A stretch of DNA of 64,000 bases from Bacillus sp. M6-12 (GTDB lineage: Bacteria; Bacillota; Bacilli; Bacillales; DSM-1321): the NCBI RefSeq assembly GCF_002860285.1, contig NZ_PGVF01000006.1, positions 372,001-436,000 of the forward strand. Reading direction: 5' to 3'. Each line of letters begins with the position of its first letter. Position 1 is the first letter of the stretch. Below, piece after piece: positions 1 to 8,763 of the stretch. A program made the translations under genes and the position numbers. The notes beneath the pieces are model-generated. The model was not told the DNA's origin, searched no databases, and saw only the letters and a list, made by a program, of their open reading frames with translations.

Positions 1-555
1 TATCAGAACGTTTTGGTTAAAAACATTTCCATTCATGATAAAAGTCAGGAATTCACACGTTTTGAGTTTTTTAAATTTTTGGTGGGCAGGTCAGGAAATA
101 TAGATTTTGAACAGATTATGAGAGCTATCTATGCTAATATGGCAAACAACTGCAGCCAGCAAATTCAAGAAATCATTATGTTATTATCAGATGAAGAAAA
201 CCTGCCTGCCCTGATCCATTGTACTGGCGGAAAGGATAGAACCGGGTTTATTGCTGCTTTGATTCAGCTCCTTGCTGGAGTACCATACCAAACTGTTTTA
301 GATGAATATCTGTTTTCCAATGAATTAATCGGCCCACGGATGCGAAAAGTGGAACGATTTGTTAGATGGGTAAGCCTGTTTCAAATTTCACCGGATCGGT
401 TAAAGCCGATATTAGAAGTACGCCATGAGTATCTTGATGATATTTTCATGGATATATTAAAAAGCCATGGAAGCATTGAAACATATCTATGTCAGTTTTG
501 TAATATATCAGAAGAGATGTTAGCCAGTTTCAGGAACTTATTACTGGAAAAGTAG
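1..555 (+). CDS. Tyrosine-protein phosphatase, C-terminal part (5' end outside window)
   Basis: The frame is already open at base 1, so the gene starts upstream of the window and at least 184 residues are visible. The active-site loop reads HCTGGKDRTGF, the P-loop (HCxxGKDRTG) of the Tyr-phosphatase family 3 group (LipA/IphP-like proteins), with the nucleophile Cys and the phosphate-binding Arg both present. Enzymes of this family remove phosphate from tyrosine or phosphoinositides; the substrate here is unknown. The tail after the P-loop (about 105 residues) is helical and ends normally at TAG. The first TTG (base 13) is only an internal codon, not a credible start. Confidence 0.8.
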   Translation, partial: YQNVLVKNISIHDKSQEFTRFEFFKFLVGRSGNIDFEQIMRAIYANMANNCSQQIQEIIMLLSDEENLPALIHCTGGKDRTGFIAALIQLLAGVPYQTVLDEYLFSNELIGPRMRKVERFVRWVSLFQISPDRLKPILEVRHEYLDDIFMDILKSHGSIETYLCQFCNISEEMLASFRNLLLEK

Positions 556-604
556 TCCTGAAAGAGTTTTTTGGGTGCAGATTTTAAAGCCTTGTATGTA
601 CAAA

Positions 605-646
605 AAGGATAGGAAAGCCAGATAATTTTTTCAGTTTCCTATCCTT
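605..646 (+). terminator. Hairpin after the phosphatase gene
   Basis: A perfect 12-bp inverted repeat (AAGGATAGGAAA at 605-616, TTTCCTATCCTT at 635-646) lies 50 bp after the stop codon. It lacks a strong T-run on the plus strand (CCCC follows), so it may act as an mRNA 3' stabiliser or a weak terminator. Confidence 0.45.
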
Positions 647-673
647 CCCCATTGAAATGTGGCGATTAAACAA

Positions 674-696
674 AAAAAATAGCTGTGCTATTTTTT
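674..696 (-). terminator. Terminator overlapping the SASP stop codon
   Basis: AAAAAATAGC / GCTATTTTTT form a perfect 10-bp stem with a 3-nt loop. Read on the minus strand it ends in a run of eight T. The stop codon of the spore-protein gene (688-690) lies inside the stem. Confidence 0.6.
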
Positions 697-942
697 CTTA
701 TTCAGATTTTCCTGTGCCATTTTCACTAACTCCCGAACCATATCGCCGCCCAGCCTTCCGCCGACTTTTCCGGCCTGCTTCGGAGTAAGCTGTCCATTAT
801 AGCCTTTTTGAAGTGGAACTCCAACTTCAGCAGCAGCTTCAAATTTAGCATCCTCAGGATTTTGTGTTCCGGCCACTTTTGCTTTCAATTGATCCATCTG
901 CTGTCTTGCTTCCGGCACAAGTATATTCCTTCTTCGAGCCAT
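688..942 (-). CDS. Alpha/beta-type small acid-soluble spore protein
   Basis: An 84-residue protein with the alpha/beta-SASP signature: an N-terminal basic stretch (MARRRN), a central EVGVPL segment, and the C-terminal DNA-binding motif GKVGGRLGGDMVRELVKMA. Members coat spore DNA, hold it in an A-like form and protect it from UV and heat; they are made in the forespore and degraded at germination by the GPR protease. The ATG at 942 is chosen because AAGGAG lies 8 nt upstream; an in-frame GTG three codons earlier would overlap that ribosome site. It has its own terminator. I could not pick out a convincing SigG promoter by eye. It shows that the organism forms endospores. Confidence 0.9.
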   Translation of the reverse strand: MARRRNILVPEARQQMDQLKAKVAGTQNPEDAKFEAAAEVGVPLQKGYNGQLTPKQAGKVGGRLGGDMVRELVKMAQENLNKKK

Positions 943-1039
943 TATTATCACTCCTTTTTTGTAGATTTTCCTGAAAGAGCTAGTCTTATTAGTTTCATTT
1001 TTTTATGATTAAATAAAACAAATTTTTTTGATAAAAGGG

Positions 1040-1068
1040 TTGAAAGTCAGAAAAGGTCAGAGTATAAT
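1040..1068 (+). promoter_or_regulatory. SigA promoter of clpE
   Basis: TTGAAA (1040-1045), 17-bp spacer, TATAAT (1063-1068): a near-consensus vegetative promoter. A CtsR-like operator covers the spacer. Confidence 0.8.
1045..1061 (+). promoter_or_regulatory. CtsR operator 1 (imperfect), inside the clpE promoter
   Basis: AGTCAGAAAAGGTCAGA matches the CtsR heptad repeat RGTCAAA-NAN-RGTCAAA with one mismatch in each half. It lies between the -35 and -10 elements, so bound repressor would block RNA polymerase. Confidence 0.65.
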
Positions 1069-1078
1069 GGGTATAGTA

Positions 1079-1095
1079 AGTCAAAGATAGTCAAA
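1079..1095 (+). promoter_or_regulatory. CtsR operator 2 (perfect match)
   Basis: AGTCAAAGATAGTCAAA is a perfect match to RGTCAAA-NAN-RGTCAAA and lies 11 bp after the -10 box, over the expected transcription start. Another half-site in inverted orientation (TTTGACC) follows at about 1101. CtsR is the class III heat-shock repressor of Bacillaceae. Confidence 0.85.
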
Positions 1096-1180
1096 GTCAA
1101 TTTGACCAGGCAAACTGTCCATCAACTACGCTTATTAAATAATTAATGAAAAAATGTATAAAATCAAGGAGGAGTCACAT

Positions 1181-3322
1181 ATGCATTGTCAAAAATGTCA
1201 AAGTAATCAAGCGAATATTCAATTGCGTGTAAGTATTAATGGCAGCCAGCAAAATTTTCATTTGTGCTCCGATTGCTATAAAGAAGAACAAAATAAACTA
1301 GGAGCAGCCATGGGGGGAAAAGGATACATGGGTAATTTCCCATTTGATGATTTCTTTAAAGGATTTAGCCATAACCCTGGGCAAGCTGATATAGATGAAC
1401 AAGAACAGCCGCAGCCAGCAAAAGGGGGACGGGGCGGCGGATTGCTTGACCAATATGGCCGCAATCTGACTCATAATGCTAAAGCTGGCCTTATCGATCC
1501 GGTCATTGGACGTGATGAGGAAGTAAAGCGTGTGATTGAAATTTTAAATAGAAGAAATAAAAATAACCCTGTTCTGATTGGGGAACCTGGTGTCGGTAAA
1601 ACAGCAATTGCTGAAGGACTTGCGCTGAAAATTGCTGACGGGGATGTACCAGTAAAACTGCGAACAAAAGAGGTTTACCTTCTCGATGTTGCTTCACTTG
1701 TTTCGAATACAGGAATCCGCGGCCAATTTGAAGAGCGGATGAAACAGCTTATTTCCGAGCTTCAGCAGCGTAAGAACGTAATTCTATTCATTGATGAAAT
1801 ACATCAAATTGTTGGGGCCGGATCTGCTGAAGGGTCTATGGATGCAGGTAATATCCTAAAACCTGCATTAGCACGAGGCGAAATGCAGCTTGTTGGTGCG
1901 ACTACCCTAAAGGAATACAGAAAGATTGAAAAGGACGCTGCACTCGAACGCCGCTTCCAGCCTGTTCAAGTTAATGAGCCGACTCCTGCAGAAGCGCTGG
2001 AAATTCTAACAGGCCTTAAAGACCGTTATGAAGCATTCCATGCAGTAGGATACAGCGACCAAGCCCTTCAGGCTGCGGTTGAACTTTCCCACCGCTATAT
2101 CCAGGACCGCTTCCTTCCTGACAAAGCGATTGACCTTATGGATGAAGCTGGTTCAAAATTGAATCTCACAATAGAAGATGGACAAGAAGAAAATGTAAAA
2201 GAACGCCTTGCTCAAATTCACGAGGAAAAGAAACAGGCTTTAAAGCAAGAAGCTTATGAAGAAGCTGCAAAGCTTAGAGATGAGGAAGCAAAACTCGAAA
2301 AAATCCTTGAAGCTGGAGAAAATGCTAAACGCCCGACAGTGACTGTTGAGCATATTCAGGAAATCATTGAACAAAAAACTGGGATTCCCGTAGGTAAATT
2401 GCAGGAGGATGAACAATCGAAAATGATCCGCCTTCAAGAGGAGCTTTCTAAGAAGGTGATTGGTCAGGAAGAAGCGGTACGCAAAGTAGCTAAAGCAATC
2501 CGCAGAAGCCGTGCCGGTCTGAAATCTAAAACTCGCCCAATCGGTTCCTTCCTCTTTGTCGGCCCGACAGGTGTCGGTAAAACAGAACTATCAAAAACAT
2601 TGGCTGAAGAATTATTTGGTGCTAAGGATGCCATGATTCGCCTTGATATGAGTGAATTTATGGAGAAGCACAGTGTATCTAAGCTTATCGGTTCACCTCC
2701 AGGATATGTAGGCCATGAGGAAGCAGGGCAGCTTACTGAGAAAGTCCGCCGCAAGCCTTACAGCATTATCCTCCTGGATGAAATTGAAAAAGCTCACCCG
2801 GATGTTATGCACATGTTCCTGCAAATTCTTGAAGATGGGCGTCTAACTGACAGCCAGGGCCGGACTGTTAACTTTAAGGACACAGTAATCATTATGACAA
2901 GTAATGCAGGTGTAGGGGAAAAGAGAAAAACAATGGGCTTTGGAACAAACACTGCCGTGGAAGAAGCATCTATCCTTCAATCATTAGGCAGCTACTTTAA
3001 GCCTGAATTCCTGAACCGTTTTGACAGTATTATTGAATTCTCTGCCTTACAGAAGGAAGATCTGCTGAAGATTGTTGATATAATGCTGAACGATCTTTAT
3101 GAAACTCTTGAGGAACAGGGACTTTCACTTACTGTAACGGCAGAAGCAAAAGAAAAGCTTGCTGAGCTTGGTTATCACCCTTCATTCGGTGCTAGACCGC
3201 TCCGCCGTGTACTTCAGGAACACCTCGAAGATGGAATCACTGATTTCATTTTTGAAAAGCCGGAAGTGAAGAGCTTTACTGCACTTGTAGAAGAAGGCAG
3301 TTTGAAAATAAAAGAAGCATAA
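1181..3322 (+). CDS. clpE: ClpE, AAA+ ATPase subunit of the Clp protease
   Basis: A 713-residue Hsp100 protein. Residues 3-32 form a four-cysteine zinc finger (C3, C6, C29, C32), the feature that separates ClpE from ClpC. Two AAA modules follow: Walker A GEPGVGKT near residue 134 with Walker B LFIDEIH, then a UvrB/C-like coiled segment, then Walker A GPTGVGKT near residue 461 and Walker B LLDEIEKA. ClpE unfolds substrates for ClpP under severe heat or disulfide stress and helps to turn over CtsR. The ATG at 1181 has AAGGAGGAG 7 nt upstream and places the zinc finger at the N terminus; an upstream in-frame ATG at 1154 has no ribosome site. It is monocistronic, with CtsR boxes upstream and a strong terminator after. 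Confidence 0.95.
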   Translation: MHCQKCQSNQANIQLRVSINGSQQNFHLCSDCYKEEQNKLGAAMGGKGYMGNFPFDDFFKGFSHNPGQADIDEQEQPQPAKGGRGGGLLDQYGRNLTHNAKAGLIDPVIGRDEEVKRVIEILNRRNKNNPVLIGEPGVGKTAIAEGLALKIADGDVPVKLRTKEVYLLDVASLVSNTGIRGQFEERMKQLISELQQRKNVILFIDEIHQIVGAGSAEGSMDAGNILKPALARGEMQLVGATTLKEYRKIEKDAALERRFQPVQVNEPTPAEALEILTGLKDRYEAFHAVGYSDQALQAAVELSHRYIQDRFLPDKAIDLMDEAGSKLNLTIEDGQEENVKERLAQIHEEKKQALKQEAYEEAAKLRDEEAKLEKILEAGENAKRPTVTVEHIQEIIEQKTGIPVGKLQEDEQSKMIRLQEELSKKVIGQEEAVRKVAKAIRRSRAGLKSKTRPIGSFLFVGPTGVGKTELSKTLAEELFGAKDAMIRLDMSEFMEKHSVSKLIGSPPGYVGHEEAGQLTEKVRRKPYSIILLDEIEKAHPDVMHMFLQILEDGRLTDSQGRTVNFKDTVIIMTSNAGVGEKRKTMGFGTNTAVEEASILQSLGSYFKPEFLNRFDSIIEFSALQKEDLLKIVDIMLNDLYETLEEQGLSLTVTAEAKEKLAELGYHPSFGARPLRRVLQEHLEDGITDFIFEKPEVKSFTALVEEGSLKIKEA

Positions 3323-3342
3323 TTAATGTTTTGCAGAAATAC

Positions 3343-3377
3343 AAAATGCCTCCCGGCTAATGACTGGGAGGCATTTT
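3343..3377. terminator. Bidirectional terminator between clpE and the next minus-strand gene
   Basis: AAAATGCCTCCC (3343-3354) pairs with GGGAGGCATTTT (3366-3377) around an 11-nt loop; T-runs are present on both strands. Confidence 0.85.
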
Positions 3378-3685
3378 TATTCTTGGTTTATCTTGTAGCG
3401 AAGGGATGAAAAGTTACCGGTCGGTACAGTCTTGGTTATCATACCGTTTTTGTTTCTATATACCTCATACTCCTGGTAGGTCTCTACAAGATAACCGTCC
3501 ACTTGTTCACTGTTATCAAGGATATTTTCCAAAGAAGGCATATCCTCATTGGTTTCAAATCCTGAGACCGGCCTGGCAACTTTAACATTTTCATCAAAAG
3601 TTGAAAATTCCGTTTCTAAATATGCGACTAAACCTATTAACAATATCAAGCCAAACAAAGAAATCCGTCTTATACTCTGTTTCAT
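3377..3685 (-). CDS. Small membrane-anchored protein of unknown function
   Basis: About 102 residues: one hydrophobic N-terminal segment after a basic start (residues 5-22), which may be an uncleaved anchor or signal peptide, then a hydrophilic domain rich in Glu and Asp. I do not recognise a family. The ATG at 3685 has GGGAG 9 nt upstream; the in-frame ATG three codons earlier (3694) sits directly against that ribosome site. It shares the bidirectional terminator with clpE. Confidence 0.6.
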   Translation of the reverse strand: MKQSIRRISLFGLILLIGLVAYLETEFSTFDENVKVARPVSGFETNEDMPSLENILDNSEQVDGYLVETYQEYEVYRNKNGMITKTVPTGNFSSLRYKINQE

Positions 3686-3921
3686 ATACTCCATCTCCCA
3701 TGTAAAACACCTATTGTAAAATATGCATGTCCTAATCGCTTTATGCTAAGTTTTTTGCTGAAAATATAGATGAATTACTGGATTTAAGCCATTTTATCTG
3801 TCACTCAAGAAGCAGCATATATTACCCGCATAACAGATTTGATTTGAAAATTCCTCCGTGAACTGATAATCCGGATTGGAGATGGAAAACCCGTTGTGTA
3901 ATTTTTTGTTACCTTTTTTTT

Positions 3922-3947
3922 GTTTAAACAATAAAATAATCGGGAAT
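3922..3947 (+). promoter_or_regulatory. SigB-type promoter upstream of the YtxH-domain gene
   Basis: GTTTAA (3922-3927), 14-bp spacer, GGGAAT (3942-3947), matching the general-stress sigma-B consensus GTTTAA-N12..15-GGGTAT with one mismatch. It lies 40 bp before the start codon. The rest of the 300-bp gap (3695-3921) shows nothing else that I can name. Confidence 0.7.
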
Positions 3948-3988
3948 TAAGTGGACAAGCAGTAAAACAAATAGAGGAGGAACATTAC

Positions 3989-4813
3989 ATGGCACAAAAT
4001 ATGAATAGCAATAACAAAACAAACAATTATGATGCAAACAGAATGAGTGAAAACAACAGAGTTAACAACTATGCAGGATCCAGGCAGAACGATACTGGCA
4101 GTGTGAATAACTCCGAAACTAACCGAATGACAGCAACCAGCAATGTGAATAATACCTATGGTTCCAACGGAATCAATTCTTACCAAACCAATACAAACGA
4201 CTTCCAGCATGATAGAGTAACGACAAATGTCAAGCACACGATGACTTCTGAGAGTGACAAAAACAGTAAATTACTGAGAGGCTTATTAATTGGCGGGCTG
4301 ATTGGAGTTGGCCTTGCGATGCTAGATACAAATACACGCCGAAAGGTTAAAGAAACCGCTGTAGGCCTTAAGGACAATTCCATGGGAGTAATTAACGAAG
4401 CCAAGGAAAATCCTATGACCATGATGGCACGCTTTAAAGAAGCGTCTAACACATTAAAAGAAGCAATCAGCAATGCACAGCATTTATACGATGTTGTGAA
4501 TGAAGATATATTCGGAAAAGTAAATGAAGTGAAAAGCATCTCAAGTGATGCATTGGCAACTGCAAAGGAAGCTACAAGCGAATTAAAGGAGATTGGCTCA
4601 AAAGTAGCTGAGGCAACAAGCAAGATTACGGAAGGCACTGGATCCTCTTCTGAAACTGCAAATACATCAGGGGACGCTGCTGTACAGAGCTCTGGCACCG
4701 TTACAAGCACAAGTTCAATGACTACTGCCGACACCCCAACAACTGAAGGAACAAAAACCGCAGGATCAACTACTGCAGGATCAACAACAGGATCAAGTAC
4801 ATCAAAGCTTTAA
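3989..4813 (+). CDS. YtxH-domain general-stress protein
   Basis: 274 residues in three parts. The N terminus (1-90) is rich in Asn, Thr and Ser and of low complexity. A central YtxH-type glycine-rich membrane segment (LLRGLLIGGLIGVGLAML, about residues 92-109) is followed by an amphipathic helical region (to about 225). The C-terminal tail is Ser/Thr/Gly-rich and contains the short tandem repeat TAGS. YtxH-domain proteins of Bacillus are small membrane-associated general-stress proteins of unknown mechanism; the long low-complexity ends make this one longer than usual. GAGGAGG lies 8 nt before the ATG. A SigB-type promoter upstream agrees with the assignment. Confidence 0.8.
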   Translation: MAQNMNSNNKTNNYDANRMSENNRVNNYAGSRQNDTGSVNNSETNRMTATSNVNNTYGSNGINSYQTNTNDFQHDRVTTNVKHTMTSESDKNSKLLRGLLIGGLIGVGLAMLDTNTRRKVKETAVGLKDNSMGVINEAKENPMTMMARFKEASNTLKEAISNAQHLYDVVNEDIFGKVNEVKSISSDALATAKEATSELKEIGSKVAEATSKITEGTGSSSETANTSGDAAVQSSGTVTSTSSMTTADTPTTEGTKTAGSTTAGSTTGSSTSKL

Positions 4814-4830
4814 TAACAATAATATAAGGA

Positions 4831-4854
4831 GCCCCTTGTCAGCTGGCAAGGGGC
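4831..4854. terminator. Terminator hairpin between convergent genes
   Basis: GCCCCTTG (4831-4838) and CAAGGGGC (4847-4854) form a GC-rich 8-bp stem between the YtxH gene and the convergent DUF1450 gene. The T-run is poor on the plus strand. Confidence 0.6.
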
Positions 4855-4873
4855 CTTCTGCTTGTTTATGCGG

Positions 4874-5140
4874 CTACATTTTATTTTCTACTTGTTTAAT
4901 TAAACTTTCCATTGAATCGGCCGTTAGCATTTCGCCGTTCAGTATGGCATATGGCGATTGCTTGCATTCTTTGCAATGGCTTAAACACTCAAATTCTTTA
5001 TATTGGATAGCCTGGTCCCTTAAAAGGTGTCCAAGGGATGCTTGAGTGCCTTTATTTAAAAACCGGTCAAGATTATTCTGGCAAAATTCTATTGAAAGCT
5101 TTTTTTTCTTAGAAAATATATTTGATAGCAAGGATTTCAT
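4874..5140 (-). CDS. DUF1450 family protein (YuzB-like)
   Basis: 88 residues with the DUF1450 pattern: IEFCQNNLDRF near the N terminus, then CLSHCKECKQSPYAILNGEML. The CxxCxxC-type cluster and the SPYAxxNGE motif are shared with B. subtilis YuzB. The function of the family is unknown; the cysteines suggest metal binding or a redox role. Compared with YuzB this copy has about 14 extra N-terminal residues rich in lysine. A GAGGG sequence lies somewhat far (about 13 nt) before the ATG, so the start is not certain. Confidence 0.75.
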   Translation of the reverse strand: MKSLLSNIFSKKKKLSIEFCQNNLDRFLNKGTQASLGHLLRDQAIQYKEFECLSHCKECKQSPYAILNGEMLTADSMESLIKQVENKM

Positions 5141-5339
5141 TTTATTTTGACATCCCTCAGTTCATAAAAATAAATAACCTGTATAACTAGTTTACATAAT
5201 TATTTTTAATATTGTAAAGGGATTTATCCGATAGCAGTTTTTTGTATGAGATTTTGTGTACACATTGTGAATAATGGGAAAACGTGGTAGTCTGACCTTT
5301 GAAGAAACTTATAGAGGGAATTATACTAGGGGGAGTAAA

Positions 5340-6869
5340 ATGAGTACGGAAACCAATATTAAGCCGGTCGTCACCGCTCTGTTATTGGGAATTTTAATGA
5401 GTGCGATGGACAATACGATAGTGGCTACAGCCATGGGTACTATCGTTGCAGATATGGGGGGCTTCAGTAAGTTTGTTTGGGTAACAGCCTCTTATATGGT
5501 AGCTGTTATGGCAGGTATGCCGATTTTCGGAAAGCTGTCCGATATGTATGGCAGAAAACGTTTTTTTATTTTTGGACTCGTTGTGTTCCTGATTGGTTCT
5601 GCATTGTGCGGGATAGCTCAGACAATGGATCAATTGATTATTTACCGCGCGATTCAGGGGATTGGCGGCGGAGCTTTAATGCCGATTGCCTTTACGATTG
5701 TTTTTGATGTGTTTCCGCCTGAAAAACGGGGGAAAATGACTGGACTTCTGGGAGCCGTGTTTGGCATATCGAGCGTGGCGGGGCCTCTTCTTGGCGCCTT
5801 TATTACTGATACCTTCAGCTGGCACTGGGTTTTTTACATAAACGTCCCAATCGGCATTATTTCATTACTTTTAATTACACGTTATTATCACGAAACTCTT
5901 GAGCATTCAAAACAGAAAATAGATTATATGGGTGCGGTTACCCTTGTAATTGCTGTCGTTAGCTTAATGTTTGCGCTGGAACTGGGCGGAAAGGAATATG
6001 CTTGGGATTCGATGCAAATTCTTGGATTGTTTGCTGCGTTTGCTGTCTTTTTTATCGTATTTTTTTTCGTCGAAAGACAAGCAGAAGAACCGATCATTTC
6101 CTTTTGGATGTTTAAAAACAGGCTTTTTGCTGCATCACAGATTTTGGCCTTCTTATATGGAGGAACATTTATCATACTTGCGGTATTCATTCCTATTTTT
6201 GTCCAGGCGGTATATGGAGGCTCTGCAACCAACGCCGGATTGATTCTAACGCCAATGATGCTTGGTTCTGTAGTCGGCAGCATGATAGGCGGTATATTTC
6301 AAGCTAAAACCACGTTCCGGAATTTGATGGTTATATCAGTAATCTCATATTTTATCGGAATGTTTTTGCTCGGAGGATTGACGCCTGGGACTTCAAGGGG
6401 GATGCTGACTTTCTTCATGGTCATCGTTGGTTTTGGAGTAGGTTTTTCATTTTCATTATTGCCTACAGCTTCACTTCATAATTTAGACCCGCGCTATCGC
6501 GGTACGGCGAACTCTACTAATTCTTTTCTTCGTTCCTTTGGTATGACATTGGGCATCGCAGTTTTTGGCACAATTCAAAATAATGTTTTTACTGAAAAAC
6601 TGAAGGATGCTTTTAAAGGGATAGAAGGAGCCGGCGTCAGTACGGGGCATATGGGGGATTCGAGTAATCTTCAGGAAATATTTCAGTCTAGCGAGCGGGC
6701 AAAAATTCCGGAAATGATTCTTAAACCAATCATTGAATCCCTGTCAGATTCCATTTCCCTCATCTTTATGCTAGCCTTGATTCCGATTGGGGCCGCTGCC
6801 ATTACGATTATGTTTATGGGTAATGCGAGAATAAAAAAGAAAGAAGAACCAAAGCAGGTATCTAGTTGA
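5340..6869 (+). CDS. MFS multidrug efflux transporter, DHA2 (14-TM) family
   Basis: 509 residues with about 14 hydrophobic segments. Family marks are DNTIVATAM in TM1 (motif D1 of drug:H+ antiporters), GKLSDMYGRKR (motif A, loop 2-3), RAIQGIGGGALMP (motif B) and GPLLGAFITDTFSWHWVFYINVP (motif C and the following WRW/FxINxP signature). It resembles EmrB, QacA and Bmr3-like exporters. The ATG at 5340 is chosen because AGGGGGAG lies 5 nt upstream; the in-frame ATG at 5274 has no ribosome site and would add 22 polar residues before TM1. It is a single-gene unit with no regulator beside it; the substrate cannot be told. Confidence 0.88.
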   Translation: MSTETNIKPVVTALLLGILMSAMDNTIVATAMGTIVADMGGFSKFVWVTASYMVAVMAGMPIFGKLSDMYGRKRFFIFGLVVFLIGSALCGIAQTMDQLIIYRAIQGIGGGALMPIAFTIVFDVFPPEKRGKMTGLLGAVFGISSVAGPLLGAFITDTFSWHWVFYINVPIGIISLLLITRYYHETLEHSKQKIDYMGAVTLVIAVVSLMFALELGGKEYAWDSMQILGLFAAFAVFFIVFFFVERQAEEPIISFWMFKNRLFAASQILAFLYGGTFIILAVFIPIFVQAVYGGSATNAGLILTPMMLGSVVGSMIGGIFQAKTTFRNLMVISVISYFIGMFLLGGLTPGTSRGMLTFFMVIVGFGVGFSFSLLPTASLHNLDPRYRGTANSTNSFLRSFGMTLGIAVFGTIQNNVFTEKLKDAFKGIEGAGVSTGHMGDSSNLQEIFQSSERAKIPEMILKPIIESLSDSISLIFMLALIPIGAAAITIMFMGNARIKKKEEPKQVSS

Positions 6870-6942
6870 ATTTTCAATGAAAAAGCGAAGAAATATGTAC
6901 TGTGATGCCTAAAAATCGGATGGCGGATAGAGAAATGGAATT

Positions 6943-7070
6943 CTGTGAAAACGAAAGCGAATCCCGTGATAAAGGAATTTATCTGTGAAAATACAATAAT
7001 CCCCTGAAAACGAGCCTCATTTACATGGAAATAAGATTAATTCTGTGAAACCTGTTTTTGCTGTGATGTC
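6943..7070 (+). repeat. Family C repeat array 1 (degenerate ~22-nt units)
   Basis: After the MFS gene, five or six diverged units built on AATTCTGTGAAAACGA / AATCCCGTGATAAAGG / AATCCCCTGAAAACGA follow each other every 20-27 nt. The same unit recurs, much better preserved, at 18262-18502. No reading frame or hairpin explains it. Confidence 0.6.
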
Positions 7071-7095
7071 TTCCGTATTGTTTTAAACTAATTTT

Positions 7096-7132
7096 ACCCT
7101 GTCGAGCGGTTATACTGCCGACAGGGTTTTTC
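7096..7132 (+). terminator. Rho-independent terminator downstream of the MFS gene
   Basis: ACCCTGTCG (7096-7104) pairs with CGACAGGGT (7119-7127) and is followed by TTTTTC. It lies after the family C array, so the array is likely transcribed as the 3' UTR of the MFS mRNA. Confidence 0.75.
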
Positions 7133-7309
7133 AATGGCAGAAAACAATTTGGCGTAAGTTATTCATGCCGCGGTTTCTGGGATCCTTTAAATAATTATTA
7201 TTGTGTTAATACCGTTTTTGGTCTGACGAAAACACCTGCGTCTTTCTTGCCTGTTACATTAATAATACGCCCGCCCATGGGCATGATAAATGGGGTAAGG
7301 AGGGTGTTT

Positions 7310-8515
7310 ATGTTACGACTGTTAACGCATAATGACCTTGATGGAGTGGGCTGCGGCATTCTTGCAAAAGCAGCTTTTGGAAAAGAAGTGGATGTCAGCT
7401 ATAACTCTATTGACAGTATTAATCATCAAACTGCAATTTTTCTTGATAAAAATAATACCAATGTTGAACTGCTGATCACAGACTTATCCGTTAATGAAGA
7501 AAATGAGAAAAAAATAGAGGAATTTGTACATTCCGGAGGAAATGCAATTCTCATTGACCACCATAAGTCTGCAGAGCATTTTAACCGTCATCCGTGGGCA
7601 AGGGTGGATATTACACATGCTGATGGGAGTCCGGCTTCAGCAACATCGCTGCTCTATGGGTACTTGCAGGAAAACGGTTACCTTGAGCCGGCACCTGCAA
7701 TGGACCAATTTGTCGAGCTGGTCCGACAATATGATACATGGGAATGGGACAAGCTTAATAATATACAAGCAAAGAGGCTTAATGATCTTTTTTTCATGTT
7801 TTCAATTGAGGATTTTGAAGAAAAAATGCTTCGGAAACTTGCTGAAGCAAATGAGTTTGCCTTTGATGAACTGGAAACGAAGCTTTTGGAAATAGAAGAA
7901 GAGCGAGTAGAGCGATACATACGCAGAAAAAAACGAGAGGTTTACCAGGCGCAAATCAATGGCTATTTTGTTGGAATTGTCCATGCCGAATCATATCATT
8001 CGGAACTTGGAAATGAACTATCAAAGGAGTTCCCATATCTCGATTACATTTCCATCGTGATGGTTGGCCGCAAACGAATGAGCTTAAGGACTATTCATGA
8101 TAATGTGGATGTTTCAGCCATAGCTGCAGACTATGATGGAGGCGGCCATCAAAAGGCTGCCGGGTGCAATCTTACATTAGAGGCCTATCTTCAATTTGTT
8201 GAACAAACGTTTCATTCAGAACCTATTCAGCAGGACGCCCACAGAAACAGATACAATCTTAAGGATAACCCTTCAGGAAGTTTATTTATGAATTCAAATG
8301 ATGACTTTTTCTTTATTTTTAAAGAAAAAGACTACTGGAATTTGCATATCAATCATAGCCATCATCCAGAACAGTTCGATTCCTTTGCTGAAGCAGAAAA
8401 ATTTGTGAAAAGGAATTATGCTTCATCGCTAGTCCGGGATGACAGGTTTGTGAAGTACCTGCTGAAATCGCATTTGGACTCCGAATTGATTAAAGAGACG
8501 CCTGAAGGGTATTAA
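7310..8515 (+). CDS. DHH-family phosphoesterase
   Basis: 401 residues. The N-terminal DHH domain shows motif I THNDLDG (Asp pair near residues 8-11) and the name motif IDHHKS near residue 83; the C-terminal DHHA1-type domain shows GGGHQKAAG near residue 277. These residues bind two Mn ions. Relatives hydrolyse nanoRNAs, pAp or cyclic dinucleotides; sequence alone does not separate these activities. About 110 residues after GGGH (region of NSNDDFFFIF) are not typical of NrnA. The ATG at 7310 has AAGGAGGGTG before it; the 21 upstream codons in frame have no ribosome site. Confidence 0.82.
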   Translation: MLRLLTHNDLDGVGCGILAKAAFGKEVDVSYNSIDSINHQTAIFLDKNNTNVELLITDLSVNEENEKKIEEFVHSGGNAILIDHHKSAEHFNRHPWARVDITHADGSPASATSLLYGYLQENGYLEPAPAMDQFVELVRQYDTWEWDKLNNIQAKRLNDLFFMFSIEDFEEKMLRKLAEANEFAFDELETKLLEIEEERVERYIRRKKREVYQAQINGYFVGIVHAESYHSELGNELSKEFPYLDYISIVMVGRKRMSLRTIHDNVDVSAIAADYDGGGHQKAAGCNLTLEAYLQFVEQTFHSEPIQQDAHRNRYNLKDNPSGSLFMNSNDDFFFIFKEKDYWNLHINHSHHPEQFDSFAEAEKFVKRNYASSLVRDDRFVKYLLKSHLDSELIKETPEGY

Positions 8516-8562
8516 ATGTAAAAGGTGAGTATAAAACCTAAAACATATCTGGAGGGTTGATA

Positions 8563-8673
8563 ATGGATTTCTCTTTATCACAGACGTTCCTGTCATTCTT
8601 GCCCCTTATCATCATTGTCCTTATAGTAGGTGCTTATTTCTTATATAAGAGGAAAAGCAGAAGCAGAAGGTAG
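8563..8673 (+). CDS. Single-span membrane microprotein (36 aa)
   Basis: A short frame reading MDFSLSQTFLSFLPLII then VLIVGAYFLYKRKSRSRR: one transmembrane helix (residues 8-28) and a basic tail that should stay in the cytoplasm. GGAGGG lies 6 nt before the ATG and a terminator follows 20 bp after the stop. The composition and the good ribosome site favour a real gene. It lies 47 bp after the DHH gene and may be cotranscribed with it. Function unknown. Confidence 0.65.
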   Translation: MDFSLSQTFLSFLPLIIIVLIVGAYFLYKRKSRSRR

Positions 8674-8692
8674 CTGAAAATCTTAAAAGAAA

Positions 8693-8728
8693 AGCCTTGT
8701 CATTTATTGTTTTCTGGCAGGGTTTTTT
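8693..8728 (+). terminator. Rho-independent terminator after the microprotein gene
   Basis: AGCCTTGTCA and TGGCAGGGTT pair (with G-U pairs) around a ~14-nt loop and run into TTTTTT. Confidence 0.65.
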
Positions 8729-8763
8729 CATTGCATGTACTTTAATGAAAAGGCGGTTTATGA

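Noticed and set aside
5299-5334. SigA promoter TTGAAG-17-TATACT just before the MFS gene
   Set aside because: The -10 box lies directly against the ribosome site, so a transcript from it would start within or after that site; probably chance.
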